DNA from: an uncultured Microbacteriaceae bacterium
GTDB taxonomy: Bacteria > Actinomycetota > Actinomycetes > Actinomycetales > Microbacteriaceae
Direction of reading: 5' to 3'
Assembly: GCA_937920245.1 (NCBI GenBank)
Contig: CALGUV010000171.1
Coordinates: 1 to 52,682 of the forward strand
Length of the DNA stretch: 52,682 bases
In this document: positions 43,984-52,682 of the stretch, in pieces
Layout: the number at the start of each line of letters is the position of its first letter
Position numbering within the stretch: position 1 is the first letter of the stretch
The notes under the pieces: model-generated
What the model saw: the letters and a program-made list of their open reading frames with translations, nothing else
Told to the model about the DNA's origin: nothing
Databases searched by the model: none
Position numbers and translations under genes: made by a program

Positions 43984-44733
43984 ATGTCGCAGGCACTCGT
44001 TCAGCTCAAGAACGTTAAAAAGAGCTTTGGTCCAGTAGATGTTCTAAAGGGCGTCGATCTAGAAGTTTTTGCAGGAAAAGTAACAGCCCTTGTCGGAGAC
44101 AACGGAGCCGGTAAGTCAACTCTCATCAAAGGTCTGGCTGGAGTTCAGCCTTATGACGCCGGAGAGGTTAGATTCGACGGTGAGCTTCAAGAGCTTCACT
44201 CACCTCGCCAGGCATCGGCACTCGGCATTGAAGTGGTTTATCAAGATCTAGCGCTCTGCGAAAATCTCGACATTGTTCAAAATATGTTTTTGGGTCGCGA
44301 GACTCTCAAGTCCGGAACCCTAAGCGAAGCCGAAATGGAAGCTGCTGCTGCTAGAGCTCTGCAGTCACTTTCAGTAAAAACCGTTAGGTCTGTTAGACAG
44401 ACTGTTTCTTCCCTGTCCGGTGGTCAGCGCCAAACCGTGGCGATTGCAAGAACTGTCTTGCGCGATGCGAGGCTAGTAATCCTCGATGAGCCGACCGCTG
44501 CTTTGGGTGTCGCTCAAACCGAGCAGGTTTTGAATCTAGTCCGCCGCCTGGCGGATCAGGGCTATGGCGTTCTAATGATCAGCCACAATCTCTACGACGT
44601 TTTCAAGGTAGCGGACGACATCGCCGTGCTGTATTTGGGAAACATGGTGGCTCAGCTTGAAACCGCAAAGACCACAACTAATGAGGTCATCGGTTACATC
44701 ACAGGCATTGCAACAGACGTGAAGGAAGGCTAA
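43984..44733 (+). CDS. xylG: Sugar ABC transporter ATPase, single-domain XylG/FrcA type
   Basis: A 249-residue ATPase with one ABC domain: Walker A GDNGAGKST, Q-loop VYQDLALC, signature SLSGGQRQTV, Walker B LVILDEPTAALG and the H-loop SHNLYDV. Classical E. coli XylG and RbsA have two ABC domains; the single-domain form is usual in actinobacteria and in FrcA, and would act as a homodimer. AGAGG precedes the ATG. It is followed 2 nt later by the permease, so the two are coupled. Confidence 0.92.
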   Translation: MSQALVQLKNVKKSFGPVDVLKGVDLEVFAGKVTALVGDNGAGKSTLIKGLAGVQPYDAGEVRFDGELQELHSPRQASALGIEVVYQDLALCENLDIVQNMFLGRETLKSGTLSEAEMEAAAARALQSLSVKTVRSVRQTVSSLSGGQRQTVAIARTVLRDARLVILDEPTAALGVAQTEQVLNLVRRLADQGYGVLMISHNLYDVFKVADDIAVLYLGNMVAQLETAKTTTNEVIGYITGIATDVKEG

Positions 44734-44735
44734 TC

Positions 44736-45968
44736 GTGGCTGAAAAGGTAACACTGCAAACCGGTCACGAGGGTGGAGTAAAGGGGCAGGTTTCTGCTTA
44801 CTTCTCCAGGCTAAAGGGTGGCGACATGGGTGCGCTACCGGCGATGGCAGCAGTTATCGTCCTGATGGCGCTGTTTGCTAACCTGTCCCCTTATTTCTTG
44901 ACTGAAATAAACATCGCGAACCTGTTTGTTCAGTCGGCAGTGTTGATGGTTACTGCCATGGCTCTTGTCTTTGTTCTTCTCCTCGGAGAGATTGACCTAA
45001 GCGCGGGTGTGACCGCCGCCACCGGCATGGCTCTGTTTGTGAAGCTAACAAACACCGGCTGGGACTGGCCAGTGGCGTTAGCACTTGGATTTCTGGTTGG
45101 ACTGGTAACTGGCTGGGTACTAGGCATGTTCGTAGCCAAGATCGGTGTTCCTTCTTTTGTTATCTCACTTGCTTTCTACCTTGGTTTTCCGGGTGTGATG
45201 TTGATCATCTTGGGTTCTGGTGGAATTCTTCGACTAGAAGTTGAGCCAATCAAGGCAATCATGAATGTGAACCTTCCGGTGTGGGGCGGCTGGGCTGTTC
45301 TTGCCGTGACGGTTCTGGTGGCACTTGCGCTATCAGTTTGGGACAGGTTCCGAAGAATTAGTGTCGAACTCCCGGTTCGACCAATGATTTTCATGGTTGC
45401 CAAAATCGGGGCGTATTTGGCTGTAGGTGGCGGAATAGTGTTCATGCTAAACCTGCCTCGCAGCTTGGTTGCTGCTAACCCAATTCGGGGGGTACCAATC
45501 GTGGTTCCCATCGTGATTGTTTTGATGTTCGCAGGAACCTTCGTATTGAATAGAACACGGTTCGGCCGGTATCTGTATGCGGTGGGTGGAAACCCAGAGG
45601 CTGCAAGACGTGCCGGAATCAATGTTGCTCGCATTCGTATTTATGCCTTCATGATTACCTCGACACTTGCCACAATGGGTGGCCTGATGCACATCAGCCG
45701 AATCGGAGCCGTTGAGGCAGCTGCCGGAAAGATTATTGTTCTATCGGCTGTCGCGGCAGCTGTGGTGGGTGGCGTCAGCCTCTTCGGTGGCAGAGGAAAA
45801 CTATTCAATGCAGCCATTGGTGCCATCGTGATTTCGATAATCGATAACGGCTTGGGCCTAATGGGCTTCCCTGCTGGCGTTAGCTTCATTGTGACCGGAG
45901 TAGTGCTTGCACTGGCCGCGACCGTTGATGCTTTGGCTAGAAAACGAGCCCCTGGGATGCGAATCTAA
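44736..45968 (+). CDS. xylH: Sugar ABC transporter permease, XylH type
   Basis: A 410-residue membrane permease of the BPD_transp_2 family with about ten to eleven spans. FVLLLGEIDLSAGVTAATGMALF early on, and NRTRFGRYLYAVGGNPEAARRAGINV, the EAA-like cytoplasmic loop contacting the ATPase, are characteristic. The start is a GTG with AAGGAAGG before it, in the end of xylG. It completes a XylFGH-type importer for xylose or another monosaccharide. Confidence 0.92.
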   Translation: MAEKVTLQTGHEGGVKGQVSAYFSRLKGGDMGALPAMAAVIVLMALFANLSPYFLTEINIANLFVQSAVLMVTAMALVFVLLLGEIDLSAGVTAATGMALFVKLTNTGWDWPVALALGFLVGLVTGWVLGMFVAKIGVPSFVISLAFYLGFPGVMLIILGSGGILRLEVEPIKAIMNVNLPVWGGWAVLAVTVLVALALSVWDRFRRISVELPVRPMIFMVAKIGAYLAVGGGIVFMLNLPRSLVAANPIRGVPIVVPIVIVLMFAGTFVLNRTRFGRYLYAVGGNPEAARRAGINVARIRIYAFMITSTLATMGGLMHISRIGAVEAAAGKIIVLSAVAAAVVGGVSLFGGRGKLFNAAIGAIVISIIDNGLGLMGFPAGVSFIVTGVVLALAATVDALARKRAPGMRI

Positions 45969-46087
45969 TAACCATAAAGTTCGATTCAGTTTTGTAGCTC
46001 GACCGACTCAGTTTTCATTTGGTCAAAACACTGCGCGTATTGCTAGAAACCAGCTTTGACGAAGAATTTTGTGATTACCATTTATAA

Positions 46088-47605
46088 ATGAATGTAACCC
46101 TAAAGCCAGGCAGCTTGGATGACTCGAAGGCTTTTCAACGGCTACTTTTGGTTCCTTTTGACCATCTGAATCTTGACCGTGGAGTTCTCAAGGACGCAGA
46201 CCCGGCAACCGATGTCGTGCTTTTTGTTCAGAGCGAACGAATGGTCACCGGTCGGCCGTTTCACAAAGAACGACTATTTTTCCTGATCTCTTCCGCCAGG
46301 CACTTCGCGTCGGAGCTTGAAAAGTCTGGCTTCACTGTTTTGTTTATCGAGGCAGAGACCACAACCGCAGGAATCACTCACGCCAGAAAGGCCGTTGGGG
46401 AACTGCCGGTCTTGTGTGCAGAGCCGTCTTCTTTCAGGCAGCAGTCGCAGCTTGCTAGTTTCGGTGTTGAGTTTGTGGAGAATGATTTTTTCTTGACACC
46501 AAGAAAGTTATTTCAAGAGTGGGCCGGTGGCCAAAAGAGTTTTGTAATGGAGAACTTCTATCGAGCTCAAAGAGTTCGTCTTGATCTGTTGGTCACGGAT
46601 GGTAAGCCAGAGCAGGGTCGCTGGAACTTTGACGCCGATAACCGGCTGCCACCACCTAAGAATTACACCTGGCCTGAAAGGCTCAATCACGCTCGCGACG
46701 AAATTGATCTCGATGTTGCAAAGAGCCTGAATTACGAACCGACTGACAGCTGGGCTACAACTCGCGATGGAGCACTTAGGCAACTTGAACACTTTTTGAA
46801 TAATCACCTTGCGGGCTTTGGGCCATACGAAGATGCCGTGACACTGGATGAGTGGTCTCTGCACCACAGTCTTTTGAGTCCCTACTTGAATAACGGCCTG
46901 ATCACACCAGCCGAAGTGGTTGCGGCTGCAATCCAGCGCTACGATCAGGGCCACGCTCCGATTGAGTCAGTGGAGGCCTTTGTTCGGCAAATCATTGGCT
47001 GGCGCGAATACATAAATGGCATGTACTGGTTTTTGGGCGAAGACTACAAAGAGCTAAATGGCCTTAGTGCGACCAGAAAACTATTGCCACTGTTTGCGGA
47101 TTCATCGAAAACCAAAATGAACTGCGTTAGCCAAGTTGTTTCTCACGTGGAGACACGTGCTTGGACCCACCACATTCCAAGACTCATGATTCTGAGCAAC
47201 TTGGCCCTTGTGACCGGCACCAATCCACAAGAGTTTTTAGATTGGATGCGAGAGCAGTTTGTCGATGCGGCCGAATGGGTGATGGTGCCGAACATCATTG
47301 GCATGGGAGTTCATGCCGATAGCGGCCGCCTCATGACTAAGCCTTATGCAGCCGGCGGTGCCTATATCAATCGGATGACTCAATACTGCAAGGGCTGCTC
47401 ATACGACCCTAAGAAGCGAGTGGGCGACGATGCCTGTCCGTTCACCACTTTGTATTGGGATTTTCTTGACCGACATAAAGAAGAATTCAAGAAAAACCAC
47501 CGCATGAGTCAGCAGGTCTTTGGCCTGAATCGGCTATCGGATTTGCCCGAGCTCAAAACCCGAGCCGCCGAGGTTCTAAGTGGCCTGAGTGAAGGAAAAA
47601 TCTAA
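46088..47605 (+). CDS. Iron-sulfur bacterial photolyase/cryptochrome (PhrB-like)
   Basis: A 505-residue protein of the FeS-BCP group, which repairs (6-4) photoproducts in DNA using light. The N-terminal domain (about 15-140) would bind a lumazine-type antenna and the C-terminal domain FAD. The four cluster ligands are C346, C434, C437 and C450, with spacing 88, 3 and 13, identical to Agrobacterium PhrB. YCKGCSYDPKKRVGDDACPF and HIPRLMILSNLALVTG with MGVHADSG are family marks. It is a single gene after xylFGH, with no good Shine-Dalgarno. Repair activity is inferred from the family; a signalling role is possible. Confidence 0.95.
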   Translation: MNVTLKPGSLDDSKAFQRLLLVPFDHLNLDRGVLKDADPATDVVLFVQSERMVTGRPFHKERLFFLISSARHFASELEKSGFTVLFIEAETTTAGITHARKAVGELPVLCAEPSSFRQQSQLASFGVEFVENDFFLTPRKLFQEWAGGQKSFVMENFYRAQRVRLDLLVTDGKPEQGRWNFDADNRLPPPKNYTWPERLNHARDEIDLDVAKSLNYEPTDSWATTRDGALRQLEHFLNNHLAGFGPYEDAVTLDEWSLHHSLLSPYLNNGLITPAEVVAAAIQRYDQGHAPIESVEAFVRQIIGWREYINGMYWFLGEDYKELNGLSATRKLLPLFADSSKTKMNCVSQVVSHVETRAWTHHIPRLMILSNLALVTGTNPQEFLDWMREQFVDAAEWVMVPNIIGMGVHADSGRLMTKPYAAGGAYINRMTQYCKGCSYDPKKRVGDDACPFTTLYWDFLDRHKEEFKKNHRMSQQVFGLNRLSDLPELKTRAAEVLSGLSEGKI

Positions 47606-47669
47606 GCCTAAGAATCAAGCAATTAGAGTCGTTAGCGTCAAACTCTTCGGATTACTTCTAGCCGCCTTA

Positions 47670-48113
47670 TTACTTGGCGCTTAGCTTCAATAGAAACTGC
47701 CCGGCACCCGGGGTTATTTCAGTAAAGAACTTGGTGGTTGGCGCGAGCCTTGATAGGCGGTCTAATAGCCAGATGGATGCCTGTTCGGCATCTTCGTTAG
47801 TTGCACAACGGCCGACGGCTTCTCTCCCACCTTTTTTCGCTAGGCGTTCGACCGATTCAAATATTGGCGCTGGGTCAAAGACAAAAAGATCCTTTGACCA
47901 AGGAACAACCGGCGCAATCTTGCCGCGCATAGTGTTGCAGGAACGGTGGGCTAGTCGTTCAATGGTCGTGGCTCCCTTTTTAGCCTTTGAGGCTGCGTAG
48001 CTGTCGGCACTTGGTCCTTGGTCAGAATTCACAGAACCATCTGGGTCTACTGGCTCGTCGCATAGCCAGCAACGCCAGTTATCTTTTTCGCCAATTTGGT
48101 TTAGATCGCTCAT
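47670..48113 (-). CDS. HNH-like zinc-binding protein of unknown function
   Basis: A 147-residue protein. The N-terminal half carries CWLCDEP and, about 45 residues later, ERLAHRSCNTMRG, which resembles the C-x2-C and H-x-x-CN corners of an HNH/zinc-finger fold. The intervening part is Ser/Ala/Asp-rich and lacks a clear catalytic histidine, so nuclease activity is doubtful. The C-terminal half contains a helical segment and FFTEITPGAGQFLLKLSAK. I do not recognise a named family. I use the ATG at 48113, since GAGGGCGG lies upstream; the ATG at 48128 is possible. It stands alone between two plus-strand genes. Confidence 0.7.
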   Translation of the reverse strand: MSDLNQIGEKDNWRCWLCDEPVDPDGSVNSDQGPSADSYAASKAKKGATTIERLAHRSCNTMRGKIAPVVPWSKDLFVFDPAPIFESVERLAKKGGREAVGRCATNEDAEQASIWLLDRLSRLAPTTKFFTEITPGAGQFLLKLSAK

Positions 48114-48311
48114 TATTACCGCCCTCATAGTGAACTTTAGTCAGGCTATGAACACGCCGTTGCGATAACAGGAACCCGATTGACTTTCTTGTTGAAATTT
48201 AATTAGTTTTTGCTTGGTTTGATTGAATCCGAGCAAGTGCGATTGGATAAAAAAAGTGAGTAATCGGAAAACTAAGAGGTCTAACCTGAGCCTGATTGTT
48301 GAGGCCGCCAG

Positions 48312-48959
48312 ATGCCAGTAATGCCAATGTTTCCCCTGGGCCTTGTCCTGATGCCCCACTTGCCGCTTGACCTAAGAATCTTCGAAGAGCGCTATCTAAA
48401 GCTGCTTGGGGATTTGCTCGGAGATGAAAACCCAGAGTTTGGTGTTGTTCTAAACGGTCGTGGTGAGGATGAGCGTGGCAAGGAAAAGCGCTTTGACATG
48501 GGCACGATCGCTCTAGTGACAGACATTGGCACCACCGAAGAGTTTTATGGCCTGCAATCGGTCGGGGGATCCAGGTTCAAGGTGAATGCTTGGCTTCCAG
48601 ACGACCCTTACCCAATAGCCGATATTGATTTCTTGCCCGATCTAGTTTGGGATCAGGGTCTCGAGCCGCTTCGGCAAGAACTCGAGACCAAGGTTCGAAA
48701 GCTATTGTCTTTCGCAAGCGAGTTTGCCGATTTGCAGTATGGGGCGGACACAATTTTGAGTGATGACCCCATGGAGGCCTCCTGGCAATTGGCGGGAGTA
48801 TTACCGGTTGGTCAGTTGGATCAGATTGATTTGTTGCAGGCGCAGTCCACTGAAGAACTCTTGACCAGGGCCCAGCACATTGTCGACAACGCTGATGACA
48901 CCCTCCACGCGATGATTACCGACCAAGAAGGCGTTGGCTTAACTGACGATGAGGACTAG
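48312..48959 (+). CDS. LON substrate-binding domain protein
   Basis: A 215-residue stand-alone LON N-terminal domain protein. MFPLGLVLMPHLPLDLRIFEERYLKLLGDLL is the usual start, followed by FGVVLNGRG, the beta-sheet part, and helical segments. It lacks the AAA+ and protease domains of Lon. Such proteins are common in actinobacteria; binding of unfolded proteins or small ligands is assumed but not shown. GAGG lies upstream of the ATG. Confidence 0.88.
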   Translation: MPVMPMFPLGLVLMPHLPLDLRIFEERYLKLLGDLLGDENPEFGVVLNGRGEDERGKEKRFDMGTIALVTDIGTTEEFYGLQSVGGSRFKVNAWLPDDPYPIADIDFLPDLVWDQGLEPLRQELETKVRKLLSFASEFADLQYGADTILSDDPMEASWQLAGVLPVGQLDQIDLLQAQSTEELLTRAQHIVDNADDTLHAMITDQEGVGLTDDED

Positions 48960-49228
48960 ATCGTAGGTTAGGTAAGCATCTTGGCCCGTTTTCTGCGGTG
49001 CGGTAGATGAACTTCAAATCAGAAAAGTTTCTACGAATCGATTCATTATTAGTCGACCGAAGATCTTTTCGTCTCCCGTCGGAACGAGCACTCTTCGATT
49101 CGTTGCCTCACGTCGGACTGGCATCACTAGGCCCAAAACGCGAACTAAGACTCATAAAAAGCGATAACGTATTGGGGAATTATGAGCAATTCATGTGAGT
49201 TGGCTAAAGGATTCGATAGGGAAGATTT

Positions 49229-50764
49229 ATGTCAGTAATTGGAGTAGTGACCGAGCAGTCACAAGAATCTAGAGTTTCGGCCACCCCAGAAACTGTAAAG
49301 AAGTTGCTGGCGCTGGGATATGAGGTCCTAGTTGAAAAGGGCGCGGGAGCCAAGGCAGCATTCCCGGATTCCGCCTATAAAGAGGCGGGCGCCAAGGTAG
49401 TTCCAGGAGCCTCCGCCTGGAAGGCAAACATCGTCTTGAAGGTCGATGCCCCCACCGACTCTGAAGTAAAGAAACTCCAGGCTGGAACAGTCCTTGTCGG
49501 CCTGTTGAGTCCAGCTTTCAAGCCCGAGCTCCTCGAGGCTCTTGCCAAGCGGAAGGTCACCGCTTTAGCAATGGACGCCGTGCCAAGAATTTCCAGAGCT
49601 CAGTCCATGGATGTGCTCAGCTCAATGGCGAACATCGCTGGTTACCGTGCGGTGGTTGAAGCCGCTCACGAATTTGGTCGCTTCTTCACCGGTCAGGTCA
49701 CTGCCGCCGGAAAAGTGCCTCCGGCCAAGGTTTTGGTTGCCGGAGCTGGAGTTGCGGGGCTTGCAGCAATTGGCTCGGCATCGAGTCTCGGAGCTATCGT
49801 CCGGGCAACCGATCCGCGCCCAGAGGTTTCCGACCAGGTTCGCTCAATCGGAGGCGTGTACTTGCCCGTTGAGGTTGAAGAGAAAATGGAGACCGGCGAC
49901 GGTTATGCGAAGGCCACAAGTGACGCTTATAACAAGCGCGCTGCAGAGATGTATTCGGAGCAGGCTGCGGACGTTGACATTATTATCACCACCGCTTTGA
50001 TCCCAGGGCGACCCGCTCCGAAGCTAATAACTGCAAAAGATGTCGCCCTCATGAAATCCGGAAGCGTGATTGTGGACATGGCTGCAGCCCAGGGCGGCAA
50101 CGTCGCTGGTTCAGTCGCGGGAAAAAAGGTTGTCACCAAAAACGGTGTCACCATCCTTGGTTACACCGATCTACCAAGCAGGCTTCCAGCTCAATCCTCA
50201 CAGCTCTACGGCACCAACTTGGTAAACCTTTTGAAGCTGCTAACCCCAGCGTCAGACGGCAAGCTGGTGCTTGATTTTGAGGATGTTGTTCAGCGAGCCG
50301 TGACAGTAGTCAAGGCCGGCGAGATAACTTGGCCACCGCCACCAATTCAAGTTTCTGCAGCCCCACAGGCTGCAGCTCCTGTTGAAGTTGTTGTTGAGAA
50401 AAAGAAGATGTCTACGCAGACCAAGAGCCTTTTGATTGGTTTGGGCTTCGCTGCCGCTTTTGCTGTGATCTCATTCGCACCTCCTTTATTGCAGCAGCAC
50501 TTCCTAGTCTTATCTCTGGCCGTAGTGGTCGGGTTCTATGTCATTGGCAAGGTTCACCACGCTCTTCACACTCCGTTGATGAGCGTTACCAACGCAATCT
50601 CTGGAATCGTGGTGGTTGCAGCCATCCTGCAGGTCACCGATTCCAATAGTTTGATTCAGATACTCGCTGCGATTGGTGTGTTGCTTGCGAGCATAAATGT
50701 CTTTGGAGGCTTCGCGGTTACCCGCCGAATGCTCAAGATGTTCACGAAGGGTGAGAGCCGATGA
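49229..50764 (+). CDS. pntA: Proton-translocating NAD(P) transhydrogenase, subunit alpha
   Basis: A 511-residue subunit of the E. coli type, in one piece. The NAD-binding domain I covers about 1-370 ([73 protein letters not shown]). A Pro/Ala linker near 375-395 leads to four membrane helices (about 405-500). With PntB it reduces NADP with NADH at the cost of the proton gradient. Many actinobacteria split this gene in two, so the fused form is of note. AGGGAAG precedes the ATG, and the stop overlaps pntB as ATGA. Confidence 0.96.
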   Translation: MSVIGVVTEQSQESRVSATPETVKKLLALGYEVLVEKGAGAKAAFPDSAYKEAGAKVVPGASAWKANIVLKVDAPTDSEVKKLQAGTVLVGLLSPAFKPELLEALAKRKVTALAMDAVPRISRAQSMDVLSSMANIAGYRAVVEAAHEFGRFFTGQVTAAGKVPPAKVLVAGAGVAGLAAIGSASSLGAIVRATDPRPEVSDQVRSIGGVYLPVEVEEKMETGDGYAKATSDAYNKRAAEMYSEQAADVDIIITTALIPGRPAPKLITAKDVALMKSGSVIVDMAAAQGGNVAGSVAGKKVVTKNGVTILGYTDLPSRLPAQSSQLYGTNLVNLLKLLTPASDGKLVLDFEDVVQRAVTVVKAGEITWPPPPIQVSAAPQAAAPVEVVVEKKKMSTQTKSLLIGLGFAAAFAVISFAPPLLQQHFLVLSLAVVVGFYVIGKVHHALHTPLMSVTNAISGIVVVAAILQVTDSNSLIQILAAIGVLLASINVFGGFAVTRRMLKMFTKGESR

Positions 50765-52158
50765 GCGCCGTCGCACTAGCAAACTCCGCATACATTGTTT
50801 CGGCACTGCTTTTCATCATGAGCCTTGCAGGTCTCAGCAAGCACGAGACCGCAAGAACCGGTTTGGTTTATGGAATGGCAGGTATGGCTATTGCCATCTC
50901 TGCAACCATTTGGCTCGCGTTGTCAGGCGAGTGGAACGACTCAACCTCCACCGGCTTTGTGCTTTTGGTTGCAGCCCTGTTGGTGGGAGCTCTAATTGGG
51001 CTCTGGCGGGCACGAGTGGTTGCAATGACAGGCATGCCTGAACTTATTGCCCTGTTCCACAGCTTCGTTGGTCTAACGGCCGTGTTGGTGGGTTGGAACG
51101 GTGCTCTTCACACGGCAGATGTTACAGCTGAGATGATCGGTGTTCACCGAGCAGAGGTGTTCATCGGAGTCTTCATTGGTGCCGTTACCTTCACTGGTTC
51201 GATTGTTGCCTACCTGAAGCTTTCGGCAAGGATTTCCTCCAAGCCGCTGATGCTCCCGGGCAAGAACCTGCTAAACCTCTCAGCATTGCTTGGCTTTTTG
51301 GTTCTAACGGTTTGGTATGTAATCACACCGGATCTGTGGCTTTTGATAGCAGTAACGATCCTTGCACTGGCTCTTGGTTGGCACTTGGTTGCCTCAATTG
51401 GCGGTGGGGATATGCCAGTGGTTGTCTCGATGCTAAACAGCTACTCCGGTTGGGCAGCAGCTGCAACTGGATTCTTGCTAAGCAACAACTTGCTGATTGT
51501 TACCGGTGCCCTAGTTGGCTCCTCCGGTGCCTACCTTTCTTACATCATGTGCAAGGCCATGAACCGCTCCTTCATCTCGGTGATCGCCGGTGGCTTCGGT
51601 ATTGAAGCTCCTTCCTCTGAAGAGGAAGAGCAGGGTGTTCACACCGAGATCGATGCCGGATCCGTGGCTGAACTTCTTGCAAATGCCAGCAGCGTGGTTA
51701 TTACTCCCGGCTATGGCATGGCAGTTGCCCAAGCTCAGTATCCGGTGGCAGATCTTGCGAAACGTCTTCGTGACAAGGGTGTGAACGTTCGATTCGGAAT
51801 TCACCCGGTCGCAGGGCGTCTCCCAGGACACATGAACGTGCTTCTTGCTGAAGCCAAGGTGCCGTATGACATCGTTCTGGAGATGGACGAGATCAACGAC
51901 GAACTTTCTCAGACCTCAGTGGTTCTAGTAATCGGTGCCAATGACACAGTGAACCCCGCCGCAACCGAAAACCCAGGCAGCCCAATCGCCGGCATGCCGG
52001 TGCTGAAGGTTTGGGAGGCTGAGAACGTGATTGTATTCAAGCGCTCAATGGCCTCTGGTTACGCAGGTGTTGCAAACCCACTGTTCTACAAGGACAACAC
52101 CAGAATGCTCTTTGGCGATGCCAAAGATCGAGTTGAGGACATTCTCAAGGCCCTTTGA
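50761..52158 (+). CDS. pntB: Proton-translocating NAD(P) transhydrogenase, subunit beta
   Basis: A 465-residue subunit with eight to nine membrane helices (about 1-260), including the proton-path helices with [14 protein letters not shown] and [12 protein letters not shown], and the C-terminal NADP-binding domain III ([65 protein letters not shown]). It is translationally coupled to pntA through a 4-nt overlap. It supplies NADPH for biosynthesis together with gnd. Confidence 0.97.
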   Translation: MSAVALANSAYIVSALLFIMSLAGLSKHETARTGLVYGMAGMAIAISATIWLALSGEWNDSTSTGFVLLVAALLVGALIGLWRARVVAMTGMPELIALFHSFVGLTAVLVGWNGALHTADVTAEMIGVHRAEVFIGVFIGAVTFTGSIVAYLKLSARISSKPLMLPGKNLLNLSALLGFLVLTVWYVITPDLWLLIAVTILALALGWHLVASIGGGDMPVVVSMLNSYSGWAAAATGFLLSNNLLIVTGALVGSSGAYLSYIMCKAMNRSFISVIAGGFGIEAPSSEEEEQGVHTEIDAGSVAELLANASSVVITPGYGMAVAQAQYPVADLAKRLRDKGVNVRFGIHPVAGRLPGHMNVLLAEAKVPYDIVLEMDEINDELSQTSVVLVIGANDTVNPAATENPGSPIAGMPVLKVWEAENVIVFKRSMASGYAGVANPLFYKDNTRMLFGDAKDRVEDILKAL

Positions 52159-52201
52159 TGTTTGGAAATTTCCCCTCGACTATTAGGGTTGGTTTCCACT
52201 T

Positions 52202-52681
52202 ATGAGCGCCAAGAATGAGCAAGAGTCGGTCTGGGACTACCCCAGACCTCCAAGAGTCGAGCCTGTATCAGAGCACATAACCGTGACTCACGCAGGCGAC
52301 GAGCTTGCTTCAACAAACCAATCGGTAAGAGTGCTGGAGACTTCACACCCTCCCACCTACTACATACCCATTGCCGACTTCGCTGAAGGTGTATTGGTGC
52401 CTGTGGATGGGCAGACCTATTGTGAGTTCAAGGGAGCCGCCAGCTACTTCGACCTTGTTGTTGGCAACAAACGCATCCCAAGGGCGGCATGGACCTTCGA
52501 AAATCCAACCAAGGGCTTTGAGGCACTCTCAGGCAGGGTAGCTCTTTACGCCAGCAAGGTTGATCAATGCAGAGTTGCTGAAGAAGTGGTTCAGGCTCAA
52601 GAGGGCGACTTTTATGGTGGTTGGATAACCAGCAGAATCGTTGGCCCCTTCAAGGGTGCTCCCGGAACTTGGGGCTGGTAG
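52202..52681 (+). CDS. DUF427 family protein
   Basis: A complete 159-residue protein ending one base before the window edge. DUF427 marks are WDYPRPPRVEP at the N-terminus, NQSVRVLETSHPPTYYIPIADF, the central TYCEFKGAASYFDLVVG, and a C-terminal YASKVDQC. The fold is a small beta barrel; the function is not established. No clear Shine-Dalgarno stands before the ATG. Confidence 0.85.
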   Translation: MSAKNEQESVWDYPRPPRVEPVSEHITVTHAGDELASTNQSVRVLETSHPPTYYIPIADFAEGVLVPVDGQTYCEFKGAASYFDLVVGNKRIPRAAWTFENPTKGFEALSGRVALYASKVDQCRVAEEVVQAQEGDFYGGWITSRIVGPFKGAPGTWGW

Positions 52682-52682
52682 G

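Noticed and set aside
48963..48980. AGGTTAGGTAAGC, similar to half of a DtxR/IdeR box
   Set aside because: Only one half matches the 19-bp consensus, and no iron gene is adjacent.
49007..49198. 63-codon ORF between the LON-domain gene and pntA
   Set aside because: It has no Shine-Dalgarno or fitting -10 box, an ordinary residue mix, and no recognisable family. It is probably the promoter region of pntAB.

Overview
The window looks like a chromosome segment of a small-genome, aquatic actinobacterium of the Microbacteriaceae (Luna-type freshwater or marine relatives). The grounds are: moderate GC for an actinobacterium, very tight gene packing, an actinobacterial had-murB-tRNA-Trp-secE-nusG-rplKA neighbourhood, a ROK regulator beside xylFGH, a class Ib ribonucleotide reductase operon nrdHIEF, a DUF3817 membrane protein, several apparently leaderless genes, and a heliorhodopsin. 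No phage, insertion sequence or CRISPR array is visible. The genus-level placement is inference.

Layout. 1-3.5 kb: tRNA-Tyr, an ABC-sugar-binding lipoprotein and a GH13 protein that has lost its catalytic residues. 3.5-9.4 kb: tRNA-Thr and tRNA-Met, a two-gene MaoC/Had dehydratase, murB, a convergent aminotransferase, then tRNA-Trp-secE-nusG-rplK-rplA. 9.4-16.7 kb: a RecB-like/DEDD nuclease, a PfkB sugar kinase divergent from a membrane protein, a HAD phosphatase with a glutaredoxin, a DEAD-box helicase and the rplJ-rplL operon with a structured L10 leader. 16.7-21.7 kb, minus strand: nrdH-nrdI-nrdE-nrdF, then a 16-residue cysteine-rich peptide gene, an intrinsic terminator and a ZIP metal transporter; two NrdR-like boxes lie upstream. 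22-31.8 kb: metabolic and transport genes (MFS, EamA, gnd, threonine aldolase, lipase-like hydrolase, winged-helix regulator, DMT transporter, DUF3817, class III aminotransferase). 31.9-37.7 kb: hrpA, mmsA, DUF1801. 37.9-41.4 kb: an MMPL transporter followed by heliorhodopsin. 41.4-46 kb: ROK repressor divergent from xylFGH. 46-52.7 kb: an iron-sulfur photolyase, an HNH-like protein, a LON-domain protein, pntAB and DUF427.

How the genes work together. Sugar uptake (xylFGH, the solute-binding protein, PfkB kinase) feeds central metabolism; gnd and the proton-driven transhydrogenase PntAB supply NADPH, which NrdH passes to the ribonucleotide reductase. The class Ib reductase needs manganese and NrdI, which makes the metal-ligand-like microprotein and the ZIP transporter just downstream notable. 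Heliorhodopsin and the iron-sulfur photolyase suit a sunlit habitat.

The strongest candidates for undescribed biology are: (1) the peptide MDCNCSKDSCNCNGKH, encoded with an ideal Shine-Dalgarno between nrdF and the terminator before zupT; (2) a leaderless 29-codon ORF with ten Cys/Met residues directly after a strong promoter with a perfect 8-bp inverted repeat around its -35, in the leader of a winged-helix regulator; (3) the GH13 pseudoenzyme; and (4) the MMPL-heliorhodopsin pair.
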